Below are positions 8,261-16,303 of a stretch of 33,475 bases of DNA, in pieces. The notes under the pieces are model-generated. The model saw nothing but the letters and a program-made list of their open reading frames with translations, did no database searches and was not told where the DNA came from. This stretch comes from a bacterium (GTDB taxonomy: Bacteria > Bdellovibrionota_C > UBA2361 > RFPC01), in the NCBI GenBank assembly GCA_022763385.1, contig JALEGQ010000224.1, positions 1 to 33,475 on the forward strand, in the 5' to 3' direction. Position 1 is the first letter of the stretch. Every line of letters begins with the position of its first letter. The position numbers and the translations under genes are program-made.

Positions 8261-10060
8261 ATGAAGAGACCTCCTGCCGAGCCACAGCGCTCTACTCCTC
8301 TGGCAGCTCTCTCCTCGGAGAACCAGTGGCTCGTCTACGAAGAGTGCGGGGAGATCATCACTACGGACCTGATCGGAGAGGTTCTTCCTGCTCTTCGAGC
8401 AGTAGAAGAACAGGTGAATCGAACGGAGCAGGAGGCCGTTGGATTTGTGAGCTATGAAGCGGCTTCGGCCTTTGATCCCGCCCACACCACCCAGCACAGA
8501 GATCACCGACTCCCGCTGCTCTGGTTTGGGATATACGAAAAACCTCAAGAGCTTCCGAAGGAGAATGATTCCGTTCCACCATTCCTCGACGAGGAGGATG
8601 GCACTCATGGAGTCCTTCCCGAAAAGTGGCAGCCGTCTCTCTCACAGGAAGAGTACGAACGCGCCATGGAATCGATTCATTCTCACCTCTCGCAAGGAGA
8701 CTCCTATCAGGTCAACTTTACCTTTCCCCTCTCGGCTTCCCTCTCCTGTTCACCGAGAACTCTCTTTGCACACCTCCTCCGCACCCAACGGCCTCGCTAC
8801 GGAACGTATCTCGAGACAGAGGAGTTTGTGGTGTGTAGCGCCTCACCAGAGCTTTTCTTTTCCATAAAGGACGGAGAGCTTCGTGCCCGTCCGATGAAGG
8901 GAACGGCTCCTCGAGCACCGACGACAGCACGGGACGAAGAAGTCCGACGTACGCTCTGCTCTTCCGAGAAAGAGCGAGCCGAAAATATCATGATCGTTGA
9001 TATGATTCGCAATGACATCTCGCGGATTGCAGAGCCAGGCACCGTTCAGGTCTCCTCCCTCTGTGAAACCGAACGCTACCCCTCACTGTGGCAGATGACC
9101 TCTACGGTTGAAGGAAGGAGCAATGCTCTCGTCAGTGAGGTCTTCCAGGCCCTTTTCCCATGTGCCTCCATTACCGGCGCACCGAAAGTAGAAACAATGA
9201 AGATCATCGCTAAGGAAGAACCGACGCCTCGGGGCATCTATACCGGGGCACTTGGGCGAATCGTCTCCGCTCGAGAAGCACTCTTTACCGTTCCGATCCG
9301 CACAGCGGTCTGTTATCCGAGAACCGGAGAGATCTCTTTCGGGGTGGGAAGTGGTGTTACCGCTGACTCCGTAAGCGCAGCAGAATACCAAGAGTGCGCG
9401 GTAAAAGCGTCAATCCTCTCTCCGAAGCCGAGCTTCTCACTCTTCGAAACGATACGGTGGAGTGCGGAGGAGGGTTTTTTCCTCCTCGAAGAACACCTCG
9501 AGCGACTCTCAGGCTCCGCTTCCTACTTTCATTTTCTCTTCTCTCGTCAGAGCGCGATAGAGCTTTTACATGGAGAGTTTTCTGCGAGCACACATAGCAC
9601 TGCTCGGGTTCGCCTCGAACTCGCACCGAATGGAGAGATGAAACTTACCGTTGCACCGGTTCCGGAGGCACTTCAGCACACCCCCCTTCGGCTCACAAAA
9701 AATCCGGTATCACGAAACGATCTCTTCCTCTTCCATAAAACGACGCACCGCGCCGTTTATGATGCAGCACGGGAAGAGTGTGAAGCCGGTGAAGAGCCGA
9801 TACTCTGGAACCGTGAGGGGGAGATTACCGAAACCGACCGAGCGAATATCGTTATCCGACGAGGTGACAAGCTTCTCACTCCCCACCAAGACTCAGGCCT
9901 CCTCAACGGAACGCTCCGCCGGAAGCTCCTCCGAGAAGGCACCATTACCGAAGCTCGCCTCACGAAAAAAGATCTCTTCTCCGCCTCAGAGATTCTCCTC
10001 ATCAATGCCCTCCGGGGATGGCGAAGGGGAATACTGGCGGATTTCCAAGGCTCTCTTTGA
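8261..10060 (+). CDS. pabBC: Bifunctional aminodeoxychorismate synthase component I / aminodeoxychorismate lyase (PabB-PabC fusion)
   Basis: This protein should convert chorismate to 4-amino-4-deoxychorismate and then release p-aminobenzoate for folate synthesis. The ATG at 8261 lies seven bases after the preceding stop, with GGAG upstream, and gives 599 residues. Residues 1-386 are the chorismate-binding PabB part: SYQVNFTF, ASPELFF, PMKGTAPR (Lys213 matches the PabB-specific lysine position), SSEKERAENIMIVDMIRND, SITGAPKVETMKII and GVGSGVTADS. Residues 390-599 resemble PabC: SLFETIRW, then FHKTTHRAVYDAAR with the likely PLP lysine at about 493, then ITETDRANIVIRRGDKLLTP and GLLNGTLRRKLL. 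No glutaminase component (PabA) is visible nearby. A folate gene inside a T2SS cluster is unusual; cotranscription looks likely from the spacing. Confidence 0.93.
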   Translation: MKRPPAEPQRSTPLAALSSENQWLVYEECGEIITTDLIGEVLPALRAVEEQVNRTEQEAVGFVSYEAASAFDPAHTTQHRDHRLPLLWFGIYEKPQELPKENDSVPPFLDEEDGTHGVLPEKWQPSLSQEEYERAMESIHSHLSQGDSYQVNFTFPLSASLSCSPRTLFAHLLRTQRPRYGTYLETEEFVVCSASPELFFSIKDGELRARPMKGTAPRAPTTARDEEVRRTLCSSEKERAENIMIVDMIRNDISRIAEPGTVQVSSLCETERYPSLWQMTSTVEGRSNALVSEVFQALFPCASITGAPKVETMKIIAKEEPTPRGIYTGALGRIVSAREALFTVPIRTAVCYPRTGEISFGVGSGVTADSVSAAEYQECAVKASILSPKPSFSLFETIRWSAEEGFFLLEEHLERLSGSASYFHFLFSRQSAIELLHGEFSASTHSTARVRLELAPNGEMKLTVAPVPEALQHTPLRLTKNPVSRNDLFLFHKTTHRAVYDAAREECEAGEEPILWNREGEITETDRANIVIRRGDKLLTPHQDSGLLNGTLRRKLLREGTITEARLTKKDLFSASEILLINALRGWRRGILADFQGSL

Positions 10061-10109
10061 ACCAAGGGAGTACCACCTCGTCACTTTCGAACGATACATC
10101 GAAATGAAA

Positions 10110-10138
10110 TTGCTGAGCATTCTCCTCTCATGTTATCG
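10110..10138 (+). promoter_or_regulatory. Candidate promoter of the toxin-antitoxin operon
   Basis: TTGCTG (10110-10115) and TTATCG (10133-10138) are separated by 17 bases, like a weak sigma-70 promoter. Transcription would start close to 10145, at or beside the antitoxin ATG at 10146. That would make a leaderless message, which fits the lack of a ribosome site before that ATG. The -10 match is poor, so this is tentative. Confidence 0.3.
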
Positions 10139-10145
10139 TTTCGGT

Positions 10146-10367
10146 ATGAGAAACAAGTTATTGGCAGAGGGGTTATCTCTTGCTCCGGCGGAAAGAATTA
10201 GGCTTGCACAGGACCTTTGGGATAGTGTTTCCGAAGTTCCCGTTCCCGAAGCTTTAACTGATATTCAGAGGCAAGAACTTGATCGCCGGATTGAAGCCAT
10301 CAAGACAAGACCTGATATCTCCATCCCCTGGCGCGATGTTTTGAAAGAGATTCGAGGACTGAAGTGA
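10146..10367 (+). CDS. Antitoxin of a type II toxin-antitoxin system (addiction-module, Unstab_antitox type)
   Basis: A 73-residue protein of the short addiction-module family (PF09720-like). The hallmark is LSLAPAERIRLAQDLWDSV at residues 10-28, followed by a helical region with LTDIQRQELDRRIEAI and a C-terminal IPWRDVLKEIRGLK; the family's Pro-Trp-x-x-Val/Leu segment is visible. Such antitoxins bind and neutralise ParE/RelE toxins and usually repress their own operon. The ATG at 10146 places the conserved block at the usual distance from the N-terminus; an ATG at 10104 would add a hydrophobic extension not expected here. The stop overlaps the toxin start (GTGA). The composition is more AT-rich, with more TTA/TTG/AGA codons than neighbouring genes, consistent with horizontal acquisition. 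Confidence 0.88.
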   Translation: MRNKLLAEGLSLAPAERIRLAQDLWDSVSEVPVPEALTDIQRQELDRRIEAIKTRPDISIPWRDVLKEIRGLK

Positions 10368-10678
10368 GCTTCAAAGTTCGCGTAGAGCCGGAGGCGCGAG
10401 CAGATTTAGTTGCTGCCTTTGATTGGTACGAGAGCCAACAAGAAGGCCTTGGATTAGAGCTATTAGCGTCGGCGGAAGCGACCTTCTCGCTTTTGGAGAG
10501 ATTTCCTGAGGCCTACTACGAAATATACGGCGATTTTCGAAGGGCTCCGATTCGTCGATTTCCATTTGCACTTTTCTATACCATAGAAGAAGAGTCAGTC
10601 CGAGTTATCGGAATCTTTCACTACCGCCGTGATCCAGATGGATGGAAGGAACGAATATCACACTTTCTTAAGAGGTAA
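10364..10678 (+). CDS. ParE/RelE-superfamily toxin
   Basis: A 104-residue protein of the ParE/RelE fold (PF05016-like). The N-terminus has the family pattern VRVEPEARADLVAAFDWYESQQEGLGLELLA broken into strand, helix and helix. The C-terminal sheet has RRAPIRRFPFALFYTIEEESVRVIGIFHYRRDPDGW, close to the ParE pattern ending in hhR-P-x-W. ParE members poison DNA gyrase and RelE members cleave mRNA on the ribosome; the sequence does not decide which applies, though the missing C-terminal catalytic Tyr/Arg arrangement of RelE and the R-DPDGW ending lean to ParE. It starts with GTG at 10364, overlapping the antitoxin stop by four bases, the usual antitoxin-first order. The pair looks intact. Confidence 0.88.
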   Translation: MSFKVRVEPEARADLVAAFDWYESQQEGLGLELLASAEATFSLLERFPEAYYEIYGDFRRAPIRRFPFALFYTIEEESVRVIGIFHYRRDPDGWKERISHFLKR

Positions 10679-10794
10679 GCTGCCGTTTCGTTTGCTCAGT
10701 CCCCAGAAAGGCCGCGATAACATCCGACTATAACGTTCTTCAAAAATTACGTAGCGATTGAAATACATCACTATCGGTATAGGGAACCACGAGG

Positions 10795-12258
10795 CTATTC
10801 TGGATTCAATCTCGAAAGGATCGGCCGGCTCAGATCTCTCGCAAGATCTACGAGCCGATCACTGAGCGACGGCTTTGGATTGATGGTCCGACGAATCTCT
10901 TGGAGGTCATTCCGATCGAACCGCCTCGCTGCGCTGCGCAACAGTCTTTGCTCGTATTGAGGACCGAAGTACTCTTTCAGCATATCGCCATACTCCACAA
11001 GAAGCGTCTTCATTGCATCCGCCGAAAGGTTATCGACTGCGCCATCAACACAGAGGTTCGTAACGGCGGACTTTCCCGCTTCGGTATCCTGGAGCTCCGG
11101 AAACGTCTCAAGAATGTCTAGCACTTTCTTCGGGTCTGAATCTGAAATCGTTTTGACTGCCGCCGTGAAGGATCGCTCAAAAGATGCTTCGAGCACCTCT
11201 TTCCCCTTGAGGGCGTGGTCGTATATGGCACCCACCACATCGTGAACAGCCGAATCATCAGAGAGCAGGGCTGCTGTCATTGATTCTTTGAAGACATCAA
11301 GCGGCTGAGTGCCTCTTTGCCGAGCGAGAAAGGCCTGCTGGAGTATCGGCCCAGCTTTGGTAAAGAGTTCAGCCATATCGCCATCTGCCCGAGTTGTCCT
11401 CCCCGCAACGATAGCTGCCAATTTTGCCTCCAACTGCTCTGCGACGGCGCTATGGAAGTGCCGATCGTTCATGGTCAAAGACGTATCAAACCCTGCTGCA
11501 AGCGGTCGACCATGTGCGGCTTGAGCGATCCAGTAGACCGCTCGATCTTCGGCATTTGGCCTAACATGATCCACAACCGGCCACTCTCCTGCTCGAAGCA
11601 TGCCGTGGAGTGCGGCCTCGTATCGCTGCCGAGGGTGCCCTTCGCCCTGTTCGAGATCCTCTTTTCGCGTTTCCATCAGCGCGTTTCGCAGTTCACTATC
11701 ATCAGCCCGCAGGACGTTCACTTCACCCCGGAGAAACTTCGGCCACTGGCCGTTTAATGTATCCCGAGTTGCGCGAGCGCAGATGGGGTCCTTCAATGCA
11801 GCGATCAACTGCAAAGCGACCTCTCCTCCCTCCACCGTTTGGCGGCCATACACGAGCCGCTGCGCAAGACCGGTCACGGAGTGCTCGTAGGCATCGGCTA
11901 CCGCATCATCTCCTGCTGCAAACTCAGTAAGCTCCTTTCGCAGTGATACCGCTTTTTCCAAATCGCCCTTCGCAAGCGCCAGCACATAGTACCCGTAAGT
12001 TTGATGTCTATAATCTTTTGACTGCTCAAAGGTCTTACCGATCCGCCCTACCGCCTTTTTCGCTCGTGTCATGAGATCTTCGTCCCCTCGATAGGAGAGA
12101 AGGGTGTCAACCCTTCGTGAAGACTTCTTGTGAGCCTCGTGAACATCCTCGCTGAACACCTGACCAATGGTCTTATCTGCATCACCAGAGGGAGAAAGGC
12201 GTGCAACAGCGCTAATATGAGACTGTATTCCTTGATTGACTTGAGGATTAGGCATCAT
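10795..12258 (-). CDS. Unrecognised 487-residue alpha-helical protein
   Basis: I do not recognise this protein. It lacks a signal peptide, membrane helices and obvious catalytic motifs, and has only two Cys (in ICARAT and NLCVDG). It looks almost entirely helical, with repeated amphipathic segments such as MTRAKKAVGRIGKTF, YYVLALAKGDLEKAVSLRKEL, AELFTKAGPILQQAFLARQ and VLDILETFPELQDTEAGKSAV, which suggests an alpha-solenoid (HEAT- or TPR-like) scaffold. The C-terminus (SLSDRLVDLARDLSRPILSRL) is a basic amphipathic helix. The ATG at 12258 has GGAG upstream; a second ATG follows directly. It runs antisense to its neighbours and, with the toxin-antitoxin pair, separates gspC-D-E from gspF-N. The 260-base gap upstream is the largest in the window and probably holds its promoter, but no clear one can be assigned. 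Confidence 0.75.
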   Translation of the reverse strand: MMPNPQVNQGIQSHISAVARLSPSGDADKTIGQVFSEDVHEAHKKSSRRVDTLLSYRGDEDLMTRAKKAVGRIGKTFEQSKDYRHQTYGYYVLALAKGDLEKAVSLRKELTEFAAGDDAVADAYEHSVTGLAQRLVYGRQTVEGGEVALQLIAALKDPICARATRDTLNGQWPKFLRGEVNVLRADDSELRNALMETRKEDLEQGEGHPRQRYEAALHGMLRAGEWPVVDHVRPNAEDRAVYWIAQAAHGRPLAAGFDTSLTMNDRHFHSAVAEQLEAKLAAIVAGRTTRADGDMAELFTKAGPILQQAFLARQRGTQPLDVFKESMTAALLSDDSAVHDVVGAIYDHALKGKEVLEASFERSFTAAVKTISDSDPKKVLDILETFPELQDTEAGKSAVTNLCVDGAVDNLSADAMKTLLVEYGDMLKEYFGPQYEQRLLRSAARRFDRNDLQEIRRTINPKPSLSDRLVDLARDLSRPILSRLNPE

Positions 12259-12506
12259 ACCAACAACTCCAAAAAAAACAGGTAGACCTCGATCACCTTG
12301 ATATTCACGAGCTCAGATGAGATGTCGCATAGTTTTTCGTGAGCGACCTGAAAGCTTGGCTAACACCTCGAATATGGTGGTCTTTTATGCAATCACCGTA
12401 TATACAGCGGCGCCTCGTTCCCAACTCTCAGAGGTCTAGCATCTCTTGCTGGACAGAGAGGAAATGGCCGCTGGTGATCTCGTCGGAAGCTTCATAAACT
12501 GAGGCG

Positions 12507-12512
12507 AGGAGG
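12507..12512 (+). promoter_or_regulatory. Strong ribosome binding site of gspF
   Basis: AGGAGG lies six bases before the gspF ATG at 12519. This is the best Shine-Dalgarno match in the window and fixes the gspF start. It also supports gspF as the first gene of the second T2SS operon, read from a promoter somewhere in 12259-12506. Confidence 0.8.
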
Positions 12513-12518
12513 GCTCAT

Positions 12519-13745
12519 ATGCCGGTATACGAATACCTTGCCATTAACGGGTCGGGGCGAGAGGTGAAGGGACGGGTTGATGCCGAGAACGAGCGGGTGG
12601 CTCGTCAGCGGCTCCGGAAGGAACAGCTCTTTCCGACCTCTCTGAAAGAGACGAGCTCTTCTCCTGAAGATCGCACTCAGAATGTGATGAAGTACCTGAA
12701 GTCCGACCGGGTGGGACTGAAGGAGCTCACCCTGATGACTCGGCAGTTCGCCACCCTCGTGACCGCTGGGCTGCCCCTCGTGAGCGCCCTGCAGGCGCTC
12801 GGAGAACAATCAGACTCTCAGGTGATGCAGCGAGTACTCGTACTCGTGCGGGAACAGGTCCAGGAGGGGGAGTCGCTCGCAAAGAGTCTCCAGGCCCATC
12901 CAAAGACCTTTCCCCGACTCTATATCAATCTCGTTGCCGCCGGTGAGGCCTCGGGAACCCTCGATGAGGTGCTCGAAAAGCTCGCCGAATACCTCGAAGG
13001 GCAGCTCGCCCTCCGCGGGAAGGTGTTCTCTGCCCTCACCTATCCGGTGGTGATGCTCGTGGTGTGCGGACTCGTTATCCTCGGGTTGATGATCGGGGTG
13101 ATCCCGCGAATCGTTGAGATCTTCGTCAAGCAGGGGCTCGCCCTCCCCCTGCCGACCCAGATCGTGATCGCGAGCTCTGACTTCCTGATCGGCTACTGGT
13201 GGCTCCTTCTCCTCGTTGGAATAGCCCTCGCCGTTGCCGCGGCACGGTACTACGCCCTTCCCCACGGACGCGCCGTCGTTGATCGACTCCTCCTCAAGCT
13301 GCCCCTCGTGGGCTCGGTGTATATCAAGGTCATCACTGCGCGAATTGCAAGCACCCTCTCGGCCCTCCTCGGGAGCGGTGTTGAGCTCTTGAAGGCGCTG
13401 GAGATCACGAAGAACATCATCGGCAATGTGCATATCGTGAACCTTCTCGATGAGGCCCGAGAGGGAGTTCGGGAGGGGAAGAACCTGAGCCGAGAGATTA
13501 TGCGGCACAATCTGCTTCCCACGATGTTGAGCCGGATGATCGCGATCGGAGAGAAGAGCGGCGACCTCGAGAATATGCTCGAGAAGGCCGCAAAGACCTA
13601 TGATAACGAAGTGAGCTCTACCCTTGATGGACTCACCTCCCTCCTGGAACCGCTCCTCATGGTGACCGTTGGGATGATCGTGTTATTGATCGTGGTCTCC
13701 GTGCTCCTCCCGATGACGGAGCTGATCAATGTGGTCTCCATCTGA
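12519..13745 (+). CDS. gspF: Type II secretion system inner-membrane protein GspF
   Basis: GspF is the polytopic platform protein thought to couple GspE action to pseudopilin extrusion. The 408-residue length is typical. The N-terminus (MPVYEYLAINGSGREVKG) is the standard start of the family. Two T2SSF domains are present: residues about 65-195 (LMTRQFATLVTAGLPLVSAL, then VAAGEASGTLDEVLEKLAEYLE) and about 265-395 (ARIASTLSALLGSGVELLKAL, then MIAIGEKSGDLENMLEKAA). Membrane helices are visible at about 170-195, 220-242 and 375-400. It begins the second T2SS gene block, separated from gspE by pabBC, the toxin-antitoxin pair and the orphan minus-strand gene. Confidence 0.97.
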   Translation: MPVYEYLAINGSGREVKGRVDAENERVARQRLRKEQLFPTSLKETSSSPEDRTQNVMKYLKSDRVGLKELTLMTRQFATLVTAGLPLVSALQALGEQSDSQVMQRVLVLVREQVQEGESLAKSLQAHPKTFPRLYINLVAAGEASGTLDEVLEKLAEYLEGQLALRGKVFSALTYPVVMLVVCGLVILGLMIGVIPRIVEIFVKQGLALPLPTQIVIASSDFLIGYWWLLLLVGIALAVAAARYYALPHGRAVVDRLLLKLPLVGSVYIKVITARIASTLSALLGSGVELLKALEITKNIIGNVHIVNLLDEAREGVREGKNLSREIMRHNLLPTMLSRMIAIGEKSGDLENMLEKAAKTYDNEVSSTLDGLTSLLEPLLMVTVGMIVLLIVVSVLLPMTELINVVSI

Positions 13746-13772
13746 GGCAAGTGTGGATGGCCCCCTGGTGGA

Positions 13773-13790
13773 ACCGGGAGGGTCTCCGGT
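13773..13790 (+). promoter_or_regulatory. Small hairpin between gspF and gspG
   Basis: ACCGGGAG-GGT-CTCCGGT can fold into a seven-pair stem with one bulged G and a three-base loop. The GGGAGGG at 13776-13782, a possible ribosome site for the alternative GTG start of gspG at 13794, lies inside it. No T-run follows, so it is not a normal terminator. It might stabilise or process the gspG message; this is speculative. Confidence 0.35.
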
Positions 13791-13829
13791 ATAGTGAAAG
13801 CATTCACCATGGAAGCGAGAGAGAAACGA

Positions 13830-14309
13830 ATGGAACGACCAAAGAGAAGAGAGTCCCTCGAGAATGGCACCCCACTGGGAGCGGAGCGCTCCGCTCGTCA
13901 CCGCCGGGAAAATGGGTTTACCCTGGTAGAGATCATGGTGGTCCTCGTGATCATCGGGTTGATCGGAACGTTTCTCTTCGGAAAGATCTTTGCCTCGGGA
14001 GAACGGGCCAAGGCTCGGATTAATGAGATGAAGATGAAAACGCTCTCTCAGAAGATCGGGGAGTACAAGTTGAACTACAACCGACTGCCCGGAACTCTGA
14101 CCGATCTCTCGCAGTGTAACGAAGTAACCGGACAGGGGTGCATCCCGCTCCTGGATCACGATGATCCCGCCCTTGAAGATGCGTGGGGGAACCCCTTTAC
14201 CTACACCGTGGAAGGGTCTGGTCGAACCTTTCGAATTACGAGCCTCGGGGCCGATGGGCGACCGGGTGGAGAAGGGGTGAACTTTGATTTTAATATTCAG
14301 GGGCCGTAA
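13830..14309 (+). CDS. gspG: Major pseudopilin GspG
   Basis: GspG is the main subunit of the T2SS pseudopilus. The prepilin signature G|FTLVEIMVVLVIIGLIGTFLFGKI is present with Glu at +5; cleavage after Gly leaves a mature protein of about 130 residues, the usual size. The C-terminal half has DAWGNPFTYTVEG and ITSLGADGRPGGEG, matching the calcium-binding loop region that separates GspG from other pilins. The leader is long and basic. From ATG 13830 it is 29 residues; GTG 13794 or ATG 13809 would make it longer. None of the three starts has a convincing ribosome site at good spacing, so the start is uncertain. Processing needs a prepilin peptidase (GspO/PilD) not found here. Confidence 0.94.
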   Translation: MERPKRRESLENGTPLGAERSARHRRENGFTLVEIMVVLVIIGLIGTFLFGKIFASGERAKARINEMKMKTLSQKIGEYKLNYNRLPGTLTDLSQCNEVTGQGCIPLLDHDDPALEDAWGNPFTYTVEGSGRTFRITSLGADGRPGGEGVNFDFNIQGP

Positions 14310-14964
14310 ACACGACTCCACTCTCGCTCGCTCATCTGGCTTTACCCTGATTGAGCTGATGCTCGTGATCGCAGTGGTCGGTGCCCTCCTCGTCTTTGGG
14401 GTGCGAAACACCTCGTCCGCTCGACTCTGGAAACGGCAGGCGGCGCTTCGGGAGCTGAACGAAACGATGCGCTTTCTCTTCCATCAGGCGGTGGCAGATC
14501 AGACCTTCTACCAGATTGAGTTCGATCTCGAACGCTCCACCTATACGGTGGGAGCACTCCGCCCCGAGCCGGGGGCTGATGATCGTTTCCGAGAGATCGC
14601 TGCGGACGCGGGGAATATCTCTCTCGAGCTAAACGCCTTTGTGAACCCCTCTTCCGGAGAGACCTACACGGTGATCCCACCGCCAGATTTTCCCTCCCTC
14701 GGAATGCCACGCCCACTCCCCGAAGGACTGACCCTTGAGGCGATCTACACCCCCCAGGGATGGGTTCGGCGAGGAGAAGAGCAACGGGTTCGGATGAGGT
14801 TCTCACCCCGTGGTTTTGCAGAGTTTATCGTTCTCCACCTCCAACTCGGGGGAGTGCAAGAGATGACCCTGGTGAACAACCCCTTCACCGGGCTCACCTC
14901 CACCTACCCAGAGTGGAGAGACTACGAGTGGACCTTCGGAAATCGCGAGGACGGTGCACGATGA
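14284..14964 (+). CDS. gspH: Minor pseudopilin GspH
   Basis: A 226-residue pseudopilin. A TTG at 14284 inside the end of gspG (26-base overlap) is the only sensible start and is preceded by GAAGGGGTGA, a good ribosome site. The leader of 19 residues ends in SSG and is followed by FTLIELMLVIAVVGALLVFGV with Glu at +5. The remaining beta-rich domain (FYQIEFDLERSTYTVG and later VRMRFSPRGFAEFIVLHLQ) fits GspH/FimT, a minor subunit near the pseudopilus tip. Assignment rests on gene order (G-H-I-J) and this pattern. Its stop overlaps the gspI start (ATGA). Confidence 0.85.
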   Translation: MILIFRGRKHDSTLARSSGFTLIELMLVIAVVGALLVFGVRNTSSARLWKRQAALRELNETMRFLFHQAVADQTFYQIEFDLERSTYTVGALRPEPGADDRFREIAADAGNISLELNAFVNPSSGETYTVIPPPDFPSLGMPRPLPEGLTLEAIYTPQGWVRRGEEQRVRMRFSPRGFAEFIVLHLQLGGVQEMTLVNNPFTGLTSTYPEWRDYEWTFGNREDGAR

Positions 14965-15467
14965 CGGACCGATCGAGAGCACATTCCGACACCGCAGGGT
15001 TTACCTTTCTTGAGGTCACGATCGCACTGGCGATCCTCGGTGGTGCGCTCGTGGTGATCCTCGGCCTGCAATCGGCACTCGTTGAGCGGACGGTGGTAGA
15101 ACGACAACAACGGGAGGCGATGGTGTTTGCCCGTGAGATCTTCAGTGCAGTCGAAGCCCGGGAGTCTTCGGGCGATCCTCTTGATACCGGGAGCTACGAG
15201 GGAACCCCCCAAGACATCCTCGGAGGACTCCTCCCCGGAAGCGAGGTGGAAGAAGATCGCTCACTGCAACCGATCGCCGAGTACCGCACACAGCTCTTCG
15301 TCGAGTACTGGGGAATTCCCAGTGTCGATGAGCGGGCCATGAAACGGGTAGAGCTCCTCATCACCTGGGGAGAACGACAACCAGAGTCGCTCCAACTCGT
15401 GCTCTTTATTCCGTTTGATGAGGATGAGCTCTCAAACCAGAACGAAGAGGACGATGCTGATGAGTAA
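14961..15467 (+). CDS. gspI: Minor pseudopilin GspI
   Basis: A 168-residue pseudopilin whose ATG at 14961 overlaps the gspH stop by four bases. The leader MTDRSRAHSDTAG is cut before FTFLEVTIALAILGGALVVIL, again with Glu at +5; FxxLEVxIALAIL is typical of GspI. The downstream region contains ERQQREAMVFAREI and a beta-rich segment with QLFVEYWGIPSVDERAMKRVELLITWG. The very acidic C-terminus (DEDELSNQNEEDDADE) is a notable addition. GspI is the scaffold of the I-J-K tip complex in characterised systems. It overlaps gspJ by eight bases. Confidence 0.86.
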   Translation: MTDRSRAHSDTAGFTFLEVTIALAILGGALVVILGLQSALVERTVVERQQREAMVFAREIFSAVEARESSGDPLDTGSYEGTPQDILGGLLPGSEVEEDRSLQPIAEYRTQLFVEYWGIPSVDERAMKRVELLITWGERQPESLQLVLFIPFDEDELSNQNEEDDADE

Positions 15468-16197
15468 GACTCCACCAGCTTCCCCACCGCTCGAAGACCG
15501 TGGCTTCACCCTGATCGAGGTACTGCTCGCCATCGGCATCCTCTCGGTGATGGTCACCCTCTCCTACTCCTCTATCGAGAGCATCCTCCGTTCGAAAAAG
15601 GCGATCGAGAATGATCAGGAGATCGAACGGCTGGAGCTCGTCCTCATGCGTCGACTCACCCGAGAGTTCCAGCTCGCCTATCCGAATCTTCCTCGACTCC
15701 CTCCGGCAGACAACCTCAAGCAACGTTTTTCATCCAGGGAAAATCTGCTCGGGAAGCAGGGCACGATGCCAAATGGCCAACCAGGAGACTCCGTAACCTT
15801 TGTGGCGATCAGTGCTGGGCAACAGTTTCTGGAAGATCGCAGGAGCAACAGTGGGCTCGTACAGATCACCTACTCCCTCCGGGAAGACCCAGAGAGAGCG
15901 CCCCAAGAAGAGTACCCCGTCTACTCACTGATTCGTGAGGAGGTCCCGTACAAGCGGCCGTATGAACAGGCGTATGCGGAAGCCCTCCGTTTTCCCCTGC
16001 TCGATTTTGCGGAAGGGCTGCAGATCGAGTACTTTGACCTCCGAGAAGGGGTCTGGACGAGGGAATGGGGCGACGAAGAGCGGAGAGACCTCCCGGCACT
16101 CCTCCGATTCACTCTCTCGGTACGGAGTCCAAACGGAAAGCCCGCTCGGATACGAGCCACCGTGCCGATGCGATGGGTGAGAGGGAGGCGACGGTAG
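15460..16197 (+). CDS. gspJ: Minor pseudopilin GspJ
   Basis: A 245-residue pseudopilin. The ATG at 15460 is preferred over that at 15454 because AAGAGG then lies about nine bases upstream. The leader MSKTPPASPPLEDRG precedes FTLIEVLLAIGILSVMVTLSYSS with Glu at +5. The globular part has RRLTREFQLAYPNLPRL and VTFVAISAGQQFL, and ends with RFTLSVRSPNGKPARIRATVPM, like the GspJ family. In other systems GspJ works with GspI and GspK at the pseudopilus tip; here no gspK follows. The 106 bases to gspL hold no gene; a short GCTCG-CAT-CGAGC hairpin lies at 16258-16270. Confidence 0.86.
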   Translation: MSKTPPASPPLEDRGFTLIEVLLAIGILSVMVTLSYSSIESILRSKKAIENDQEIERLELVLMRRLTREFQLAYPNLPRLPPADNLKQRFSSRENLLGKQGTMPNGQPGDSVTFVAISAGQQFLEDRRSNSGLVQITYSLREDPERAPQEEYPVYSLIREEVPYKRPYEQAYAEALRFPLLDFAEGLQIEYFDLREGVWTREWGDEERRDLPALLRFTLSVRSPNGKPARIRATVPMRWVRGRRR

Positions 16198-16303
16198 AAG
16201 ACTACGAAAGCAAGAATTGGCTGCTGGCATCTTTCGGAGCAGCACAGTATCATCAAAGCTCGCATCGAGCATGACGATCTGAAACCCCTGACACCTCACC
16301 TTC

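Noticed and set aside
12810-13508. 232-residue open frame on the minus strand opposite gspF
   Set aside because: Composition is His/Glu/Arg-rich as expected for an antisense of GspF; no independent support.
16258-16270. Short GCTCG-CAT-CGAGC hairpin between gspJ and gspL
   Set aside because: Only five pairs and no T-run; too weak to call a terminator or regulatory element.
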